From Bin34 sp965219935 (GTDB lineage: Bacteria > Chloroflexota > Anaerolineae > Caldilineales > Caldilineaceae): a stretch of DNA of 64,000 bases. Under the pieces are notes generated by a model, which was not told the origin of the DNA, searched no databases, and saw only the letters and a list, made by a program, of their open reading frames with translations. The translations under genes and the position numbers were made by a program. How positions within the stretch are numbered: position 1 is the stretch's first letter; each line of letters begins with the position of its first letter. Shown here piece by piece: positions 53,211 through 61,973 of the stretch. The stretch is taken from positions 2,294,001 to 2,358,000 of the forward strand of contig CBDCOU010000003.1 in the NCBI GenBank assembly GCA_965219935.1, read 5' to 3'.

Positions 53211-53644
53211 GGGGGAATGGCACCGGTTAGTCGATTGAAGCTCAAATTCAGGAATTGCAGCTGGTCCAGTTGACCCAGGGTTGACGGAATGGTTCCCGTC
53301 AATTCGTTGTAGCTCAAGTCCAGGACCTGCAGCTGGCCGAGTTGTCCCAGTTGTGGCGGGATGGTTCCGGCCAGGGTCTTCGACCGGACTTCGATCGCCA
53401 CCACCCGGCCGGAAAACGGGTCCGTGCGCACCCCACGAAAAGTTCCAAGCGGACGATCTCGTTGCCAAGTGTGGAGCACTTTCGTATTGGCGCCCAGCAG
53501 CACCTCCGTGTCGCAGTATCGGCCGGCCGAGGGCTCGGTTGGGGGACAACGCCGGTCCTTGGCGTCGGTGGGAACAGGGCCCGCCACGGCCCGGCAGGTG
53601 ACGGTAGGCAGCGCCGCGGCCAGCTTCCACTTCCGGCAGTCCAT
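53205..53644 (-). pseudogene. Truncated secreted LRR gene (third member of the cluster)
   Basis: From ATG 53644 the frame gives a possible signal (RKWKLAAALPTVTCRAVAG), an N-terminal cap region with FRGVRTDPFSGRVVAIEV, and about three 24-residue repeats (LAGTIPPQLGQL ..., LTGTIPSTLGQL ..., LTGAIPPELGQ). It then runs into the IS110 remnant at about 53205, where the repeat pattern ends at once. It diverges from LRR gene A. An upstream Met at 53665 is another possible start. Confidence 0.65.
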
Positions 53645-53807
53645 GCCCGGTCCCTCCGATTGCATCAACGGCACGACGGCTGCTTCGCCACTTCGGTTGA
53701 TTGTAGCCACCGTACGCCGGACGGACCCACCGGCACCGAACGGATTGCAACAACAATCTTGCCTTGGAGATGGCATGGCAGCTTCAGCCAGGGTGGGCCG
53801 CGTCCCC

Positions 53808-53821
53808 CAAACGGCCGTTTG
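53808..53821. promoter_or_regulatory. Palindrome upstream of LRR gene A, shared with LRR gene B
   Basis: CAAACGGCCGTTTG is a perfect 14-base palindrome flanked by CCC and GGG. A near-identical stem-loop lies at 57030-57051 upstream of LRR gene B. The two sit about 135 and 97 bases before the starts, which suggests a common regulatory element. Confidence 0.45.
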
Positions 53822-53955
53822 CGGGATGGCGGTTCCGGCTCCCGGCCCTGTGTGGAGGCCGCGGCGGGCGTGGGCTTCATCTCGCCACGGCCCGCGGTAC
53901 GATCATCAGGAAGGAAAGTCCGGGGTGCTGCCTGGTGCAGCAGGATGGCAAGCGC

Positions 53956-54273
53956 ATGAAGTTTCGGTACGGCTGGTGGCGCGTCGGGGCGCTGGTCGCC
54001 GCCTTGGCCCTGCTCCTCGGTGCCGGAACGCCGCTGCAGGCCGCGGGGGAGGCGGTCCCCCCACCCGCCTGTCCCGAAGTGGGGCCCTCGCCCAGTCTGG
54101 CCTGCGACAAGGAAATCCTGCTGGCACTGCAGGATGACCTTCTGGCCGGGAGCCATACCGGGTACAACTTGGGTTTTATGAGGTGGCAGGACGACGTCCC
54201 GGTACGGGATTTCCGGGGAGTCACAGTGGGCGGGGAGCCCCCGCGGGTCACTGGGTTGGAGCTGAGCCCATAG
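53956..54273 (+). CDS. LRR gene A, 5' part: signal peptide and N-terminal cap, ends in TAG
   Basis: The 105-residue product has a signal peptide (WWRVGALVAALALLLGAGTPLQAAG), then CPEVGPSPSLACDKEILLALQDDLL and VRDFRGVTVGGEPPRVTGLEL, the N-terminal cap typical of plant-type LRR proteins. TAG at 54271-54273 ends it. The frame continues without shift into 54283-56565, whose first LRR is where it should be. The two parts are therefore one gene with a nonsense codon, unless the TAG is read through. Confidence 0.7.
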   Translation: MKFRYGWWRVGALVAALALLLGAGTPLQAAGEAVPPPACPEVGPSPSLACDKEILLALQDDLLAGSHTGYNLGFMRWQDDVPVRDFRGVTVGGEPPRVTGLELSP

Positions 54274-54282
54274 CACCGGGCT

Positions 54283-56565
54283 ATGAGCCCGTCGATAGAA
54301 GCGCCCTGGTGCCAACCTTGTACGTATCTGGGAGGAATTGTGCCTCCCGCACTGGGGCGATTGGCCCAACTGGAGCGTTTGGCACTTAGGTCCAACCGGC
54401 TGACGGGCCCGATCCCCAGCGAGCTGGGCCAACTCCCGCACCTGCAGTATCTCAACCTCTCCGGCAACCGGTTGACGGGTTCGATCCCCGGTGAGCTGGC
54501 CCCACTCACCGACCTGCAGCATCTCGACCTCTCCCACAACTATCTGACGGATCCAATCCCCGGTGAGCTGGCCCCACTCACCGACCTGCAGCATCTCGAC
54601 CTCTCCCACAACCAGTTGACGGGCCCAATCCCCAGTGAGCTAGGCCAACTCCTGCACCTGGGGCATCTCGACCTCTCCCACAACCGGTTGACAAGCCCGA
54701 TCCCCGGTGAGCTGGCCCCACTCACCGACCTGCAGCATCTCGACCTCTCCCACAACTATCTGACGGACCCAATCCCCGGTGAGCTGGCCCCACTCACCGA
54801 CCTGCAGCATCTCGACCTCTCCCACAACCGGTTGACAAGCCCGATCCCCAGCGAGCTGGGCCAACTCGTCAGCCTGAAAGGGCTCTACCTGCACGACAAC
54901 CAGTTGACGGGTCCGATCCCTCCGGAGCTGGGCCAACTCCCGCACCTGCGGCATCTCGACCTCTCCGGCAACCAGTTGACGGGCCCCATCCCCGGTGCAC
55001 TGGGCCAACTCCCGCACCTGCGGCATCTCGACCTCTCCGACAACCGGTTGACGGGTTCGCTCCCCAGCGAGCTGGGCCAACTCTCTCACCTGGGGTCCCT
55101 GACCCTCTCCGACAACCAGTTGACGGGTTCGCTCCCCAGTGAGCTGGGCCAACTCTCTCACCTGGGGTCCCTGACCCTCTCCGACAACCAGTTGACGGGC
55201 CCCATCCCCGGTGAGCTGGGCCAACTCCGGTTGATGATCAGGTTGGATCTCTCGGCCAACCAGGTAACGGGCCCCATTCCCGGTGCACTGGGCCAACTCG
55301 TCAGCCTGAAAGAGTTCTACCTGCACGACAACCGGCTGACGGGCCCCATCCCTCCGGAGTTGGGGCAGCTCGGGCAGCTGCAGGAACTGAATGCCTCAGC
55401 CAACCAGTTGACGGGGCCCATCCCCCCCTCATTGGGACAACTGGCCCAACTCCGGGAACTGAACTTGGCGTTCAACTACCTGACAGGCTCCATGCCCGCC
55501 ACCTTGGGACAATTGAACGAACTGCGGCATCTGTCGCTCTCCCATAACCAGTTGACGGGCCCGATCCCCCTGGCGCGGGGACAGCTGCCCAGGTTGGAGT
55601 CGCTGAACCTGGAACACAATCGGCTCACCGGGCCCCTGCCGCCTGAACTCTTTCAGCCGCCGCGCGCGCTCCAGGTGCTGCGGCTCGCCGACAACCTGCT
55701 GACGGGCCCCATTCCCCCGGCCTTGGGGCAACTCATCTGGCTTAAGGATCTGCACCTCGACGGCAACCCGTGGACCGGTTGTTTGCCTTGGGAGCTGGTT
55801 GCGCTGGTTGCCAAGGATGTCGACCATCTGAGTCTGCCCTTCTGCCCGAGCCGCACGCCGGTGGGCGAGTCGGCATGCCCGGACCAGGGCCCGTCGCCCA
55901 GTTCGGCGTGCGACCGGGAGATATTGCTGGCTCTCCAAGAGACCCTCTGGGGACCGACCGTATTTTGGCAGCCCGGCACTCCCCTGGAAGAGTTCGCGGG
56001 AGTCGAGGTGGTGGGCAATCCCCCGCGGGTCAGTGGCCTTTGGGCCGGCAATATCGGCGCCGGTCCAATGACCTCAACTCCCACAGCCAGGGGGACGATT
56101 CCCCCGGAACTGGGACGTCTACCCTGGCTGCAGAAACTGTACATGGCTGGCAGTCCCAATCCCGATCCAGGCTGGTCACGCCAGTTGACGGGCCCCATTC
56201 CCCCCGAACTGGGCCAACTCACCGACCTGCGACATCTGATGCTCACAAACAACCTGCTGACGGGCCCCATTCCCGCCGAACTGGGCCAACTGCGGTTGTT
56301 GGAATGGTTGAATCTGTCGGCCAACCAGTTGACGGGCTCCATTCCTACCGAACTGGGCCAATTGACCAACCTGCGGGAGCTTGACCTGCGCGACAACCAG
56401 TTGACGGGTCCCATTCCCGCCGAACTGGGCCAACTGACCAACCTGCGGGAGCTTGACCTACGCGACAACCAACTGATCGGTTGTGTTCCCATGTTTGCAA
56501 ATCCGTATGGTACCTACATCTACCATGACCTCCCGGACTGCCCGCCTCCCGCGGCGCGCGGGTAG
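54283..56565 (+). CDS. LRR gene A, 3' part: plant-type leucine-rich repeats
   Basis: Same frame as the 5' part, from the first Met after the TAG; that Met has no ribosome-binding site. The 760 residues hold about 20 repeats of 24 residues (pattern L-T-G-P-I-P-x-E-L-G-Q-L-x-x-L-x-x-L-x-L-x-x-N-x), a Cys-containing cap (WTGCLPWELV), and then a second N-terminal-cap-like module (CPDQGPSPSSACDREILLAL ... GVEVVGNPPRVSGL) with about five more repeats and a final cap with CVPMFANPYG. No anchor is seen. Plant-type LRRs bind proteins or glycans; the partner here is unknown. Confidence 0.8.
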   Translation: MSPSIEAPWCQPCTYLGGIVPPALGRLAQLERLALRSNRLTGPIPSELGQLPHLQYLNLSGNRLTGSIPGELAPLTDLQHLDLSHNYLTDPIPGELAPLTDLQHLDLSHNQLTGPIPSELGQLLHLGHLDLSHNRLTSPIPGELAPLTDLQHLDLSHNYLTDPIPGELAPLTDLQHLDLSHNRLTSPIPSELGQLVSLKGLYLHDNQLTGPIPPELGQLPHLRHLDLSGNQLTGPIPGALGQLPHLRHLDLSDNRLTGSLPSELGQLSHLGSLTLSDNQLTGSLPSELGQLSHLGSLTLSDNQLTGPIPGELGQLRLMIRLDLSANQVTGPIPGALGQLVSLKEFYLHDNRLTGPIPPELGQLGQLQELNASANQLTGPIPPSLGQLAQLRELNLAFNYLTGSMPATLGQLNELRHLSLSHNQLTGPIPLARGQLPRLESLNLEHNRLTGPLPPELFQPPRALQVLRLADNLLTGPIPPALGQLIWLKDLHLDGNPWTGCLPWELVALVAKDVDHLSLPFCPSRTPVGESACPDQGPSPSSACDREILLALQETLWGPTVFWQPGTPLEEFAGVEVVGNPPRVSGLWAGNIGAGPMTSTPTARGTIPPELGRLPWLQKLYMAGSPNPDPGWSRQLTGPIPPELGQLTDLRHLMLTNNLLTGPIPAELGQLRLLEWLNLSANQLTGSIPTELGQLTNLRELDLRDNQLTGPIPAELGQLTNLRELDLRDNQLIGCVPMFANPYGTYIYHDLPDCPPPAARG
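54490..55199 (+). repeat. Near-identical 72-base units within LRR gene A
   Basis: A 72-base unit beginning GGTGAGCTGGCCCCACTCAC occurs at about 54490, 54562, 54706 and 54778 with almost no changes. A second type is tandem at 55056-55127 and 55128-55199 with a single difference. The bases are far more alike than the protein needs, so the copies are recent. Confidence 0.8.
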
Positions 56566-57147
56566 GCAGGCAGCCTCTGCAGTCGAGGGGGGATGTGCCC
56601 GCATTGGTCCAAAACCACCCGGATCCGTGCGACCGGCTGATCTCCACACCCTCTGTGCTTCGATGCCCGAGCTGATTCCGGTGTCCTGAGACCCATGGCC
56701 CTCCGGGGAGCCGGGGGTTTGCAGTCGGATCGGCGCCTGGAAAGGACGTCCTCGGCATCCACAGACTGCCCTTGCATTGCGCCTGTGCCCGTCCCAAGCG
56801 CCGGCTGACCGGGCTGGGTTCCAGTACAGGGCTCTTGGGCCATGGGGGCTTATGGCCCTATGGTCCGGTTCTCCTCGGGCATCGAGCAAAACCGGGTGGC
56901 ATACTGCGCACCCGCGCCTATCCGATCACTGTCCTGCGACAGTGCCAGCCACCGAACGTCTGGGCGACTCGGAACTGGGCGTCACTTTGAAAAGCCGTCA
57001 CAACACGGCGCAGGGCCAGTTTGGCCCATCCCGCAAACGGCCCTTTGCGGGACGGGGCCTGCGCGTGGCTCACCTACACTGAGGGGCAGAACCGTCAGCC
57101 TCTACTATGAAGCTTCGACCTTGAACCGACATTCGGGAACCTGCCCC
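56566..57147. other. Intergenic region with a stem-loop before LRR gene B
   Basis: About 580 bases with no supported gene. CCCGCAAA (57030-57037) and TTTGCGGG (57044-57051) form a perfect 8-base stem around CGGCCC. The stretch of about 25 bases is nearly the same as that at 53804-53828 before LRR gene A. Confidence 0.5.
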
Positions 57148-59352
57148 ATGTGGATCTGCGCCCATCGCTCCCTGCATCCCCGTTTCACTTGGGGCCTGCT
57201 GCTGTCGCTGCTCCTGCTGCTGGCGTATCCGGTTGCAGTGCAGGCGGCGGCAGGGAACGAGGCCAATGCCCCGGACTGCGAGCCGGCCGGCGTGGGTTTC
57301 CAGCCGGTGGCGGTCCAGTTGACGCGCACTGAAGAGCTGGTGCAGGCGTCTCTGCACTCCCCACCCAGTGACTTGCCGGCTGCAGGCTGCAGGGTCCCCC
57401 TCCAGTTCCAAGTCCCCGAGGAGGACCGGCCCCCCTATGCCGTGTGGCGGGATGGGGAGGGCCGGGCCGTGCGCCGCGACGGCACTCCGGATCCGGCCTA
57501 TCCGGATCCCCTGCCCCTGCGGCTCTGGATCCAGCCCGACGGCACCTTGCACTACGAGGTGCGGGAGGCTGGGATGAATGCAACGCACGCGGTCCTGAAC
57601 CTGACAGTGGCATGGGGCACAACCGCCGCGGCCAACGACCGGGCCGTGCTGGACATTCTCGGTACAGAATGGGGGCTGGATCTGTCCCCACAGGTGCTGG
57701 GGACGCGGCTGGATGAGAGCGGCCGCTTGAGGGAGCTGGATTGGCATGACCACCATCGGTCCGAGAATGACAGAATGGAAAGGTCCATGGATCCACTGGA
57801 GGCGCGGGTGGCGTGGCAACTGCCGTCGGAACTGGGACAGTGGAAGGCCCTGTCCGGGCTGGAGCTGGGCGGTCCCTTGTTGACCGGCACCATTCCGCCG
57901 GAACTGGGGCGGTTGGCCAACCTGGAAGAGCTGACCTTGGCCGGCAGCCGGCTCACCGGCGCCGTTCCCCAGGAACTGGGCCAACTGGCGCAGTTGGAGG
58001 TCCTGGATTTGCGGGGCAACCAACTGACGGGTTCCTTGCCTCCGGAACTGGGCCAACTAGCGCAGTTGGAGGTCCTGGATCTGCGGTTCAATCGGTTGAC
58101 GGGTTCCCTGCCTCCGGAACTGGGCCAACTGGCGCAGCTCCGAAGGCTGCGGTTATGGGACAACCAGCTGACGGGTCCCATTCCGCCGGCCTTGGGCCAG
58201 CTCACGCAACTGCAGTTGCTGTCTTTGGGTCGCAACCAACTGACGGGTCCCATCCCCCTATTCCTGGGCCAACTCACGCAGTTGCAACGGCTGTTTTTGG
58301 AAGCCAACCAGCTGACGGGTCCCATCCCCCCGGAGTTGGGCCAGCTCACGCAACTGCAGTGGCTGTCTTTGGGTCACAACCAGCTGACGGGGGCCATCCC
58401 CCCGGAGTTGGGCCAGCTCACGCAACTGCAGAATCTGCGTATGGAAGACAGCCAGCTGACGGGTCCCATCCCCCCGGCGCTGGGCCAACTCGTCCAGCTG
58501 CAAGAACTGGATTTGCGGGACAACCAGCTGACGGGTCCCATCCCCCCGGAGTTGGGCCAGCTCACGCAACTGCAGAATCTGCGTATGGAAGACAACCAGC
58601 TGATGGGGGCCATCCCCCCGGCGCTGGGCCAACTCGCCCAGCTGCAAGAACTGGTTTTGCGGGACAACCAGCTGACGGGTCCCATTCCGCCGGCCTTGGG
58701 CCAGCTCACGCAACTGCAGTTGCTGTCTTTGGGTCACAACCAGCTGATGGGGGCCATCCCCCCGGCGCTGGGCCAGCTGGCTCAACTGTGGTGGCTGTCT
58801 TTGTCTGACAACCAGTTGACGGGCCCCATTCCCCCGGAACTCAGCCAGCTCGCTCGCCTGTCTACGCTGAATTTATCCTACAACCAGTTGACGGGGACCA
58901 TCCCGGCGGAACTCGGCCAACTGCGCCAACTGTTTAGACTGGAGTTGCACCACAACCGGTTAACGGGGGCTATCCCCCCGGAACTCGGCCAGTTCAGCCA
59001 CTTGGATTGGCTATTGCTACACAGCAACTACCTGACCGGCCCCATCCCGGCGGAACTCGGCCAGCTGCGGTCACTGAGCAGCCTGGCTCTGCAAGGCAAC
59101 CACTTGACGGGAGGCATCCCGGCAGAATTGGGCCAGCTCACCCAGCTGTGGGAACTATATCTGCATGTCAACCGGTTGACGGGACCCATCCCCCCGGAAT
59201 TGGCGGCCTTGCCCCACCTGCGCACCTTGTGGCTCCATCCGAATCAACTCACGGGCTGTATCCCCCCGGCCCTGGTCTCTGTCTGCCAATGCCCAGCCTT
59301 GCCCGTATGCGAGGAGCCCGGCACCGAACAGGAAGCCGGCCGCGAGGGATGA
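57148..59352 (+). CDS. Secreted plant-type LRR protein B
   Basis: The 734-residue protein has a signal peptide (FTWGLLLSLLLLLAYPVAVQA), a unique ~215-residue N-terminal domain with two Cys and an Ig/cadherin-like strand pattern (LRLWIQPDGTLHYEV), then 19 consecutive 24-residue repeats from LTGTIPPELGRL to LTGPIPPELAAL and a Cys-rich cap (CIPPALVSVCQCPALPVC). No stop or frameshift is present. ATG 57148 follows the charged WICAHRS start; the open frame to 56842 is not needed. No membrane anchor is seen, so it is probably released or retained by the N-terminal domain. Confidence 0.85.
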   Translation: MWICAHRSLHPRFTWGLLLSLLLLLAYPVAVQAAAGNEANAPDCEPAGVGFQPVAVQLTRTEELVQASLHSPPSDLPAAGCRVPLQFQVPEEDRPPYAVWRDGEGRAVRRDGTPDPAYPDPLPLRLWIQPDGTLHYEVREAGMNATHAVLNLTVAWGTTAAANDRAVLDILGTEWGLDLSPQVLGTRLDESGRLRELDWHDHHRSENDRMERSMDPLEARVAWQLPSELGQWKALSGLELGGPLLTGTIPPELGRLANLEELTLAGSRLTGAVPQELGQLAQLEVLDLRGNQLTGSLPPELGQLAQLEVLDLRFNRLTGSLPPELGQLAQLRRLRLWDNQLTGPIPPALGQLTQLQLLSLGRNQLTGPIPLFLGQLTQLQRLFLEANQLTGPIPPELGQLTQLQWLSLGHNQLTGAIPPELGQLTQLQNLRMEDSQLTGPIPPALGQLVQLQELDLRDNQLTGPIPPELGQLTQLQNLRMEDNQLMGAIPPALGQLAQLQELVLRDNQLTGPIPPALGQLTQLQLLSLGHNQLMGAIPPALGQLAQLWWLSLSDNQLTGPIPPELSQLARLSTLNLSYNQLTGTIPAELGQLRQLFRLELHHNRLTGAIPPELGQFSHLDWLLLHSNYLTGPIPAELGQLRSLSSLALQGNHLTGGIPAELGQLTQLWELYLHVNRLTGPIPPELAALPHLRTLWLHPNQLTGCIPPALVSVCQCPALPVCEEPGTEQEAGREG
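58411..58698 (+). repeat. Tandem 144-base unit (two LRRs) in LRR gene B
   Basis: 58411-58554 and 58555-58698 are nearly identical double-repeat units (LTQLQNLRMEDSQ/NQ ... LxQLQELxLRDNQ), showing recent expansion by two LRRs at a time. Confidence 0.75.
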
Positions 59353-59614
59353 CGGCGCGGACCTTCAGACAGGCCCCCCTCGTTGTCCCTCAACTACATC
59401 TTGGCCTGTCCCGCCCCGCCTGTGGCCCCGGATGTGTCCAGGGGGTAGGCCGCAGGCATGGGCCGGACCAGCCGTGGCATGGCAGCTCCGGTCGGGGCGC
59501 AAGCTGACTGTGGAAAAATCCATCGAGGGACGGCAAGGACACGGGGTCCGGCTTCTTCGGCGGCTCGTGGGGCAGGGTATGAATAACAAGAACGGAAATT
59601 CATACAGGACAAAC

Positions 59615-59830
59615 ATGAAAATATCCGAACGAGGGCAAATCACCATCCCCAAGGAACTCAGGGACCGCTTCGGCATGCATAAGGATGTCGAGGTCGAGAT
59701 CACACCAACCGAACACGGCCTGCTCATCCAAAAACGAACCGCGGCGAAGCATTCGGTCGAGAGGATCAGCGGGATCCTTGACGGCATTGTTGATGTGGAC
59801 CAGTACATTGACGAGATTCGGGGAAAATGA
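59615..59830 (+). CDS. MazE/VapB-type antitoxin (SpoVT-AbrB domain)
   Basis: The 71-residue protein has the AbrB swapped-hairpin fold: KISERGQITIPKELRDRFG and VEVEITPTEHGLLIQK. The C-terminal tail (VERISGILDGIV) would wrap round the toxin. ATG 59615 with AGGAC upstream fixes the start. Its stop overlaps the toxin start by four bases (ATGA). Such antitoxins repress their own promoter. Confidence 0.85.
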   Translation: MKISERGQITIPKELRDRFGMHKDVEVEITPTEHGLLIQKRTAAKHSVERISGILDGIVDVDQYIDEIRGK

Positions 59831-60222
59831 TTACCTCGGTCGACACGAACGTCCTGTTGGATGTATTCGTCTCCGATGCACCGCATCATTTTCAATCGCA
59901 GGCATGGCTCATCGGTGCCTACGATAGGGGTGCCCTTCTGGTCTGTGACGTGGTCTATGCGGAGTTGGTGTCGGCTTTCGGCGACCGCTCCGCATTGGAT
60001 GGGGCACTGCGTCAAATCAATGCGACGACTTCCCCGCTCGATACGGCTATCGCGTACGAAGCGGGGCTGCGCTGGTCACGCTACCGGCAAGCAGGCGGGC
60101 CAAGAACATGGAGCATGTCCGACTTCCTGATCGGTGCCCATGCCGTAGCCAGCGCCGACACCTTTCTGACCCGGGATCGGGGGTTTTACGCGACATACTT
60201 CCCCGAGCTGCAAGGGCCGTAG
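59827..60222 (+). CDS. VapC-type PIN-domain ribonuclease toxin
   Basis: The 131-residue toxin has the four acidic PIN residues: Asp6 (SVDTNVLLDV), Glu46 (YAELV), Asp99 (MSDFLIGAHA) and Asp117 (LTRDRGFY), which bind metal and cut RNA. It follows the antitoxin with a 4-base overlap. It lies just past the LRR cluster, and such pairs often stabilise accessory regions. Confidence 0.87.
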   Translation: MITSVDTNVLLDVFVSDAPHHFQSQAWLIGAYDRGALLVCDVVYAELVSAFGDRSALDGALRQINATTSPLDTAIAYEAGLRWSRYRQAGGPRTWSMSDFLIGAHAVASADTFLTRDRGFYATYFPELQGP

Positions 60223-60472
60223 CGGGATGTCTGGTGACCGGCAGGACATCAACGGGCAGGTCACCGACCAACCCGTCGCTCATGGTCGTACTCCGGATCG
60301 TGTCGCTCCTGTCCTGAAGCAACGTCTACAACTCCACCTTGGACCCCTTGCACCATCCTGCACACCATGGGACTCGATGCCCGGGCGTGACCAGGTTGAA
60401 CAACGGTTCCGGCTCGCCCCCTAACCCACCCCAAACTGGCCACCTGTCCGCCGGTGAGGGCCATTTGAGGAA

Positions 60473-61654
60473 TCAGGACAGGGAATCCACGGTACGTCGG
60501 AGTCGCCGCATGGCTTCCTCCAACTGTGGCAAGGGCTGCAGGATGCTCATGCGAATGTATTCGCCTTCCAGTTCCATTCCTTCCTGACTGCCAGGGAACA
60601 CGAGCACGCGTCCTTCCTGAAGCAGCGTCTCACAGAACCGGGCAGCAGGGATCCCGAGGGACGTTACGTTGGGGAAGAGGAAATAGCCGCCACCGGGAAA
60701 TCCGTAGGTGAAACCCAGGTCGTCAAGCGTTGACAATACACACGCGCGCCGCTCCTCCAGTTCCGCCTGGATGGGATCCCACCAGGGAGCCCGCGGCTGC
60801 GCCAAGGCGGCAAGCGCTGCATACTGCGCAATCGTACTGGCACTGATGCTCAGGGTATGCCGTACTTCCAGCACCTGGCGGATGTAGGCGGCAGGTCCGG
60901 CCATGTAACCCAGACGCCATCCCGTCATGGCATACGCCTTGGAGAATCCATTCAGGGTTATGGTTCGCTCATGCATGTCCGGCAGGGATGCAGGCGAGAG
61001 GTGCCGGGCACCGTCAAACAGGATGCGGGAATAAATCTCGTCGCTGACAAGAATCAGGTTGTGGCGCTGCACCAGACGGGCCAGGGCCCTGACCGTGTCC
61101 GGAGGCGTCACCGCCCCCGTGGGATTGTCTGGGGATACGAGCACCAGCATGCGCGTGCGCTCTGAAATCCCGGCCTCCACCGCCTCCACCTGCATCACGA
61201 AGTCATCCGCTTCGCGCGTCGGGACCGAGACCACGGTTCCGTGGCACAGGTTGATGGCCTTGTCGTAGTTGGTGAAGCGCGGACTCCCCATGAGAACCTC
61301 GTCGCCGGGGTTCAGCAGACTCACCATGCAGGTCATGATGGCCTCTTCCACACCGTTGGTGACAATAATCTCTTCCGGCGCATAGCCAAGACCATGTTCC
61401 TGGCGCAGCATGGCTGCGATCGCCACCGTCAACTCTTCCAGTCCGGCCACCGCCGTGTAGTGATGTCGGTTTTCCTCCAGGGCCTTGTGGGCAGCGGCCA
61501 CAATGTGGGACGGAGTGTGGAAATCGGGATCGCCGCGTCCCAGCGCGATGACATCCGGAATGTCCGCCGCCATTTCCAGGAGCCTGGTCCGGAAGGAAAC
61601 GTCGCGTGTACGGATGTGGCGGGCAAGTCCATCATGCAACGACAAAGCAGCCAT
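60473..61654 (-). CDS. Class I/II aminotransferase (PLP-dependent)
   Basis: The 393-residue enzyme has the fold I pattern of aspartate-type aminotransferases: HYTAVAGLEELTVAIA, SPDNPTGAV, SDEIYSRILFDG, and the PLP-binding Lys in NGFSKAYAMTGWRLGY, with a final substrate-binding Arg in GEYIRMSIL. ATG 61654 (MAALSLHDGLARHI) is preferred to a longer frame to 61780. It diverges from the binding-protein gene at 61974. The amino acid used is not clear; aspartate or aromatic substrates are common. Confidence 0.88.
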   Translation of the reverse strand: MAALSLHDGLARHIRTRDVSFRTRLLEMAADIPDVIALGRGDPDFHTPSHIVAAAHKALEENRHHYTAVAGLEELTVAIAAMLRQEHGLGYAPEEIIVTNGVEEAIMTCMVSLLNPGDEVLMGSPRFTNYDKAINLCHGTVVSVPTREADDFVMQVEAVEAGISERTRMLVLVSPDNPTGAVTPPDTVRALARLVQRHNLILVSDEIYSRILFDGARHLSPASLPDMHERTITLNGFSKAYAMTGWRLGYMAGPAAYIRQVLEVRHTLSISASTIAQYAALAALAQPRAPWWDPIQAELEERRACVLSTLDDLGFTYGFPGGGYFLFPNVTSLGIPAARFCETLLQEGRVLVFPGSQEGMELEGEYIRMSILQPLPQLEEAMRRLRRTVDSLS

Positions 61655-61918
61655 GGCAAGTCCCTTGCAGGTTGCGGTGAATCCAAGGGGGGCGGCAAAC
61701 GGGCCTGGCAAATCCGGGTTTCCATCGCACCCAAGGCAGGAAGGCAGTGTCTGCTCGGTCCTTCCGCACAGCGAAAGCAACGCACATGACCGGTGTCTCC
61801 GGCCAGCGGACAGGACTGTACAGGAGGCTGTACGCTGTCAACACCGCCACTTCCCAATGTGCATGGATGCCAACCAAAATTTAGATGATTTGCACAATGC
61901 GTTGGCCTGCTCCCCATC

Positions 61919-61927
61919 TGGTATTAT
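61919..61927 (+). promoter_or_regulatory. Extended -10 promoter of the binding-protein gene
   Basis: TG-G-TATTAT is a strong extended -10 element 47 bases before the ATG at 61974. No clear -35 box is needed for this type. The rest of 61655-61973 between the divergent genes holds nothing else recognised. Confidence 0.45.
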
Positions 61928-61973
61928 CAGCCCAGCGCGTTGCGCCCTCCAACAGTCAGCAGAGGCAAATCAC

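Noticed and set aside
54490..59250. Regular repeats that might be a CRISPR array
   Set aside because: The 72-base periodicity is in frame with LRR codons, and there are no unique spacers of constant length or cas genes.
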